From positions 1 through 8,838 of the forward strand of contig USSA01000119.1 in assembly GCA_900557255.1 (NCBI GenBank): a stretch of DNA of 8,838 nucleotides. Reading direction: 5' to 3'. The position numbers and the translations under genes are program-made. The notes under the pieces were generated by a model, which saw only the letters and a program-made list of their open reading frames with translations, did not search any database and had not been told where the DNA came from. Of the stretch, positions 5,690-8,838 are shown in pieces; within the stretch, counting starts at the first letter, position 1, and each line of letters opens with the position of its first letter. Source of the stretch: an uncultured Prevotella sp. (GTDB taxonomy: Bacteria; Bacteroidota; Bacteroidia; Bacteroidales; Bacteroidaceae).

Positions 5690-7235
5690 TGTAGCCGGAA
5701 AGCAAAACCAGCGTAATCAGCAAGCCGGAGATGAAGACGAAGAGGTCGGAAAGGGGACCTAAGAATGGAGAATAGCATCTGCCCACGTGGAGTTCTAAAG
5801 CCACATTCCAAAGTGACATTGGGGTGGCTGAAAGCAACTCGGGGGTAGATGCTGTTTCATCTAAGCTCGCTCCTTTGCTATAATCAAAAACCACCTCTCT
5901 TCCACCGAAGAAATCCTTGGAATAACCGCTGACCAAAGAACTTGAAATCGGAATCATCGATTTTCCTTGGTTGGCTTTCCCTGTGAAATAATCCACAATC
6001 AGATTCTTTTCAGGATTCCAACGGAACATACCGCTGAATGATCCTATCAGCCAACCACCCTTGCCATCACTCTCGAAAACATTCACTCCCATCGGACTTA
6101 CCTTTGGTGCCTTCTCCTTATTTAATAAGATAGGTTTATGCTGGAAATGCTCATCCACTCTCAGGAATCCTTCTGAGGTAGAAACAAGCCAGTTGCCTTC
6201 TGCTGCATCCCATCGGATAGCGCGAAGTTTATCGTGCCAGACATTTCCATCCTTCACCTTTTCTGTAGTTTTGTTCATTGCCAGAGGTATCATCAAAGGT
6301 GGTCGGAGACACATACCTGTTATCGCTAGCCAAAGTGTAAGGATGATAGTCGTGTATCCTAATTTATTATGCCATTTTGCATTGAAAACCATCTGCTTGC
6401 CAAGCTTCTGCATCTTTTCTCTTGCCTGTAATCTCTTCTGTCGGCGAATACGGTAAGGCAGAATGAAAAGGATGATGCCCGTTATCGAAAGGATGATAAG
6501 TACGATGGCGATGGCATCCACCACCAATCTTCCGGCTAATCCGAAGAAAGCACCGCTATGCAGGTTCCAAACCGTCTTGAAAAGGGTAACTTCCGGAATA
6601 AAACCTTCCGGTTGACCGATGATTTTGCGGAGAACATTCGTCTTTTCGCTGATCGCATCCCTTTTTTCGTTGGCAGCATCCGTCTTCTTTCCGGATATTT
6701 CATAAACGGCAGAACGGGTCATGGCGATGATGCTTGTACTGTCTTTGGTCAATGTAATGTCAGCGATACGCTCTTCATTATCTGCGAGCGGAAACATCTT
6801 CCATTCCTTTCCATCGAAGCGATATACATCCATCATGGCTGCGCACCAGATTTCTCCATTCTTCGTCTGTACCATGTTGCGGATATTCCTGCCATCCACG
6901 TTCTTGGGTAATCCCTTGTTAAAGTCTTTCCAGCTTTTCATCTCTGCATCCGTAAGCCATACGCCACCATAACCATACGCCAGGATGGAATCACTTGGAG
7001 TTTTGCTGATGCGGTGATTGATCTTGATAGAACCCTTGATGATGCCGTTGTTGAAATTCTTGATATGATAAGCCGATGGCATCAGACTTCTGCTTACTTC
7101 ACAACCGGCGAATAGCTGGCGATGATTTAAAATGATACCTGATACGCAGAATACCAACATAAAGACAGACAGTACAAGTCCGAACCAACGATGGTATTTC
7201 TTCCATGTAAAACGTTTTTTCTTTTTTTCTCTCAT
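5634..7235 (-). CDS. PepSY-associated TM membrane protein with propeller-like repeats
   Basis: This encodes 533 residues. Four membrane helices are visible at about 17-37, 238-259, 291-312 and 496-518. The His residues expected for PepSY-TM (PiuB-like) proteins sit beside them: YHRWFG (H15), LNH (H38), NLHSGAFFG (H226), KWHNKLGY (H289) and ELHVGR (H483). Such proteins are linked to iron or haem and siderophore reduction at the inner membrane, and the His residues may bind haem. The two large periplasmic loops (about 39-237 and 313-495) hold stretches like two-component-regulator propeller blades: NIRNMVQTKNGEIW...VYRFDGKEW, AIRWDAAEGNWLVSTSEGFLRVD and VFESDGKGGWLIGSFSGMFRWN. The C-terminus is basic and cytoplasmic. 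The start ATG has no Shine-Dalgarno and overlaps the stop of a 7-codon upstream ORF. Transport substrate and iron regulation cannot be read from the sequence. Confidence 0.87.
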   Translation of the reverse strand: MREKKKKRFTWKKYHRWFGLVLSVFMLVFCVSGIILNHRQLFAGCEVSRSLMPSAYHIKNFNNGIIKGSIKINHRISKTPSDSILAYGYGGVWLTDAEMKSWKDFNKGLPKNVDGRNIRNMVQTKNGEIWCAAMMDVYRFDGKEWKMFPLADNEERIADITLTKDSTSIIAMTRSAVYEISGKKTDAANEKRDAISEKTNVLRKIIGQPEGFIPEVTLFKTVWNLHSGAFFGLAGRLVVDAIAIVLIILSITGIILFILPYRIRRQKRLQAREKMQKLGKQMVFNAKWHNKLGYTTIILTLWLAITGMCLRPPLMIPLAMNKTTEKVKDGNVWHDKLRAIRWDAAEGNWLVSTSEGFLRVDEHFQHKPILLNKEKAPKVSPMGVNVFESDGKGGWLIGSFSGMFRWNPEKNLIVDYFTGKANQGKSMIPISSSLVSGYSKDFFGGREVVFDYSKGASLDETASTPELLSATPMSLWNVALELHVGRCYSPFLGPLSDLFVFISGLLITLVLLSGYIILHRRKKKSPKLPRKSL

Positions 7236-7255
7236 TGTTGTTTTCTAATAAACAT
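7232..7255 (-). other. Seven-codon upstream ORF overlapping the PepSY-TM start
   Basis: On the minus strand, ATG at 7255-7253 opens a frame encoding MFIRKQQ, whose TGA (7234-7232) overlaps the ATG of the PepSY-TM gene (7235-7233) as ATGA. That is the geometry of translational coupling. It arose from the 20-bp duplication, since both ATGs are the same position of the repeat unit. Neither ATG has a Shine-Dalgarno, so real translation of the short frame is uncertain. Confidence 0.3.
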
Positions 7256-7272
7256 TGTTGTTTTCTACTAAA
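7233..7272. repeat. Tandem duplication of 20 bp at the PepSY-TM start
   Basis: Two adjacent 20-bp units, 7233-7252 and 7253-7272, both begin CATTGTTGTTTTCTA on the + strand and differ at one base (A7248 against C7268). The promoter-proximal copy is wholly in the leader. The other includes the start codon of the minus-strand gene, so the translation start context is duplicated. Confidence 0.9.
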
Positions 7273-7279
7273 TGGGTTG

Positions 7280-7310
7280 CAAAGGTAAGAATATCTATCT
7301 ACTTCTGCAA
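7280..7310 (-). promoter_or_regulatory. Promoter of the PepSY-TM gene
   Basis: On the minus strand, TTG at 7310-7308 and TACCTTTG at 7287-7280 are 20 nt apart, matching the -33/-7 layout of Bacteroidetes promoters. Transcription would start near 7273, at the outer edge of the tandem repeat, so the whole leader is essentially the repeat. No Fur-like palindrome was seen nearby. Confidence 0.7.
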
Positions 7311-7383
7311 TACCCAAAAATAATGATTTAGGATGCTTCTGTTTTTTCTAATCTTTAGTTTCTTCACTTTTTCACTAAAAAAG

Positions 7384-7415
7384 TTTGGTGATTTCGTGAT
7401 TTACTAGTAACTTTG
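7384..7415 (+). promoter_or_regulatory. Consensus promoter of greA
   Basis: TTTG at 7384-7387 and TAACTTTG at 7408-7415 are separated by exactly 20 nt. The predicted start is near 7422, with a leader of about 54 nt. The ten bases CTTTGCACCC at 7411-7420 are identical to those at 4441-4450 in the methionine synthase family promoter. Confidence 0.8.
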
Positions 7416-7475
7416 CACCCCGAATAAAAAATCATCATTCATTAAGAACAATAAGAAACTAGAAAACAAGGAAAA

Positions 7476-7940
7476 ATGGAATATATGTCTCAAGAAGGCT
7501 ACGATGAGCTCGTGGCCGAACTTCAACACATGGTTAACGTAGAGTTGCCAGCCGTTCGCGATGCGATAGCTGAGGCCCGTGATAAGGGCGACCTCAGTGA
7601 GAATTTCGAGTATCATGCAGCCAAGCGTGAGCAGGGCAAGCTTTTGAGCCGCATCAGCTTCAAACAGAAGGTCTTGGAGAATGCCCGTGTCATTGACAAG
7701 TCTCGATTGAAAAGCGATACCGTTGGCTTGTTGAGCAAGATTAAGATTACCAATCTCGCCAACAAGTGCAGCATGAATTATACCATAGTAAATCCTCACG
7801 AGGCAGATCTTCATAGTGGGAAGATTTCCATCAAGTCGCCTATCGCCAAGGCCCTTCTGGGTAAGAAGGCAGGTGAAGAGGTAATAGTAAAGGTACCAGC
7901 CGGCTTGCTCAAATTCCGCCTGGATAGCGTGGAGTTATAA
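7476..7940 (+). CDS. greA: Transcription elongation factor GreA
   Basis: This encodes 154 residues, close to the usual 158. GreA rescues backtracked RNA polymerase by stimulating cleavage of the nascent transcript's 3' end through the secondary channel. The N-terminal coiled coil (about 1-75) carries the tip signature ARDKGDLSENFEYHAAKREQG, with the acidic pair D39 and E42 corresponding to E. coli D41 and E44, which coordinate the catalytic Mg2+. The C-terminal FKBP-like domain follows, with SPIAKALLGKKAGEEVIVKVPAG at about 120-142. The start MEYMSQEGY is supported by an AAGGA 3 nt before the ATG; Met4 is the only close alternative. The gene is monocistronic, with its own promoter and terminator, and convergent with the MutS-family gene. 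Confidence 0.97.
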   Translation: MEYMSQEGYDELVAELQHMVNVELPAVRDAIAEARDKGDLSENFEYHAAKREQGKLLSRISFKQKVLENARVIDKSRLKSDTVGLLSKIKITNLANKCSMNYTIVNPHEADLHSGKISIKSPIAKALLGKKAGEEVIVKVPAGLLKFRLDSVEL

Positions 7941-7957
7941 TGTATTCTTTTAAAGGA

Positions 7958-8007
7958 AAACTCCCGATAGTTTGAAACTGATCAAACTATCGGGAGTTTC
8001 TCTTTTT
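7958..8007. terminator. Perfect 18-bp stem terminator between convergent genes
   Basis: The arm at 7958-7975 (AAACTCCCGATAGTTTGA) pairs without mismatch with 7982-7999 around the 6-nt loop AACTGA. On the + strand CTCTTTTT follows and ends greA, whose stop is 17 nt before the stem. On the minus strand TTTTCCTTT follows, so the hairpin probably also ends the MutS-family gene stopping at 8011. Confidence 0.93.
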
Positions 8008-8010
8008 ATT

Positions 8011-8838
8011 CTAATATTTCTCCAGAATCTTATTCAGTAAGAAGGTGGCATTCTGGTTTCTTGCCACACCCTTCTGTATCTTATAAGTATAGGTAACATC
8101 CGTGCCTAAATCTATCTCGAAACAATAGTTGTGGAATTTTCCTGATGCTTCATTCTCCAGCTTTGAAAGTTCCAGATCGTGGGTAGCGATGATGCCGCTC
8201 ACCGGCTGCTTGGCAATGGCTTCGAGGAACTTTCTCGAACCATTCAGCTTATCCAATGAATTCGTTCCCTTCAGAATCTCATCCAGAATAATCAGCGTTC
8301 GGAGTGGCTCCTTATAGCCCTCTGCACTTTCTTTGCAGAACTTCAGCAGCTCCTCCAGTCTTATCAGCTCAGCATTAAAGTAAGAGATGCCATGCGTCAG
8401 ATCATCGGTGGTTCTCATACTCGAGAACAATCTGAAACGTGAAATCTTCAGCTGATCCGCAAACACCGGCATACCCGCCATCGCCAGGATATAGTTCACG
8501 CCCAGCGAACGCAGGAAGGTACTCTTTCCCGCCATGTTGGCTCCGGTGATGATATAATAGTTGTCGTCCTTGATGGTGAAATCGTTCTTCACCGCCTTGG
8601 CACCCAGGAAAGGATGATAGAGATTCTTCCCCTCGAACACGATTTCCGGACTTCCGATTCCTGCATTTTCAGAAACAACGCTTTCGGTATCTGCTTCCGG
8701 ACTTCCAGAAACAAATTCCGCCTCTTCCGCCTCTGGATGATTATATCTGAAATCCGCCATCGAAACCATCGCATCCATCTCGCTGATGATATGCATCCAT
8801 TCCTCCATCTTCACCATATAGGTATTCTTCCATTTCAG
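8011..8838 (-). CDS. MutS-family ATPase, C-terminal part, 5' end beyond the window
   Basis: The frame stays open to the right edge (LKWKNTY precedes the internal Met at 8817), so only the last 275 or so residues are seen. Counting from that Met, the ABC-type ATPase domain has a Walker A ITGANMAGKST (P-loop at about 92-100), the MutS signature region SSMRTTDDLTHGISYFNAEL (about 132-151), Walker B LIILDE (about 175-180), and the switch His in IIATHD (about 209-214). The protein ends soon after the ATPase, with no Smr nuclease domain or beta-clamp tail. About 30 residues before the ATPase form an acidic Ser/Pro/Glu-rich stretch. This fits the shorter MutS-like proteins of Bacteroidetes better than canonical MutS, but the missing N-terminus prevents deciding whether a mismatch-recognition domain exists. 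A role in mismatch repair is therefore unproven. Confidence 0.9.
   Translation of the reverse strand: MKWKNTYMVKMEEWMHIISEMDAMVSMADFRYNHPEAEEAEFVSGSPEADTESVVSENAGIGSPEIVFEGKNLYHPFLGAKAVKNDFTIKDDNYYIITGANMAGKSTFLRSLGVNYILAMAGMPVFADQLKISRFRLFSSMRTTDDLTHGISYFNAELIRLEELLKFCKESAEGYKEPLRTLIILDEILKGTNSLDKLNGSRKFLEAIAKQPVSGIIATHDLELSKLENEASGKFHNYCFEIDLGTDVTYTYKIQKGVARNQNATFLLNKILEKY

Noticed and set aside
7404..7814. Minus-strand open frame of 136 codons over greA
   Set aside because: It lies opposite the well-conserved GreA N-terminal domain and has no recognisable protein features or promoter.

Overview
The window looks like ordinary chromosome from a Bacteroidales bacterium, most likely Prevotella or Segatella. 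Six upstream regions carry the Bacteroidetes -7 promoter element TAnnTTTG, three of them with a TTG or TTTG element 20 nt further upstream. Strong Shine-Dalgarno sequences are rare, and the gene families (DUF3810, PepSY-TM, the MPYxxPxxFF membrane protein beside an ECF sigma factor) are typical of that group. The genus is an inference. No mobile elements, CRISPR arrays, tRNA or rRNA genes were seen.

Positions 1-1480 (+) hold a three-gene stress-type module: the 3' part of an ECF sigma factor, a single-pass membrane protein in the anti-sigma position, and a small CpxP/Spy-like exported protein, closed by an intrinsic terminator. Positions 1497-2754 (-) hold a DUF3810 membrane protein with an HEFAH metallopeptidase motif, transcribed away from a short divergent promoter region. 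On the other side of that region, 2800-3090 (+) is a compact unit: promoter, perfect Shine-Dalgarno, a 34-codon ORF and a strong bidirectional terminator. I recognise no family for this peptide, and it is the best candidate here for something undescribed.

Positions 3125-4386 (-) form a two-gene operon, an Lrp/AsnC regulator followed by an exported M15 peptidase. The regulator has a 17-bp palindrome just before its start codon that matches the E. coli Lrp consensus at every position. Divergent from it, with an excellent promoter, is a MetE C-terminal-like (YxjG/YxjH type) methionine synthase family gene at 4535-5689. It overlaps tail to tail by 56 bp with a PepSY-TM protein at 5634-7235 (-). 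The PepSY-TM protein carries propeller-like repeats in its periplasmic loops, and its start lies in a tandem 20-bp duplication that creates a 7-codon upstream ORF ending in an ATGA overlap with the main start.

Positions 7408-8010 hold greA (+) with its own promoter and a perfect 18-bp terminator stem. Positions 8011-8838 (-) hold the ATPase end of a MutS-family protein that runs off the window.

Functionally these are separate housekeeping, envelope and regulatory units. The clearest regulatory link is the lrp-like gene with its own operator facing a methionine-metabolism gene.
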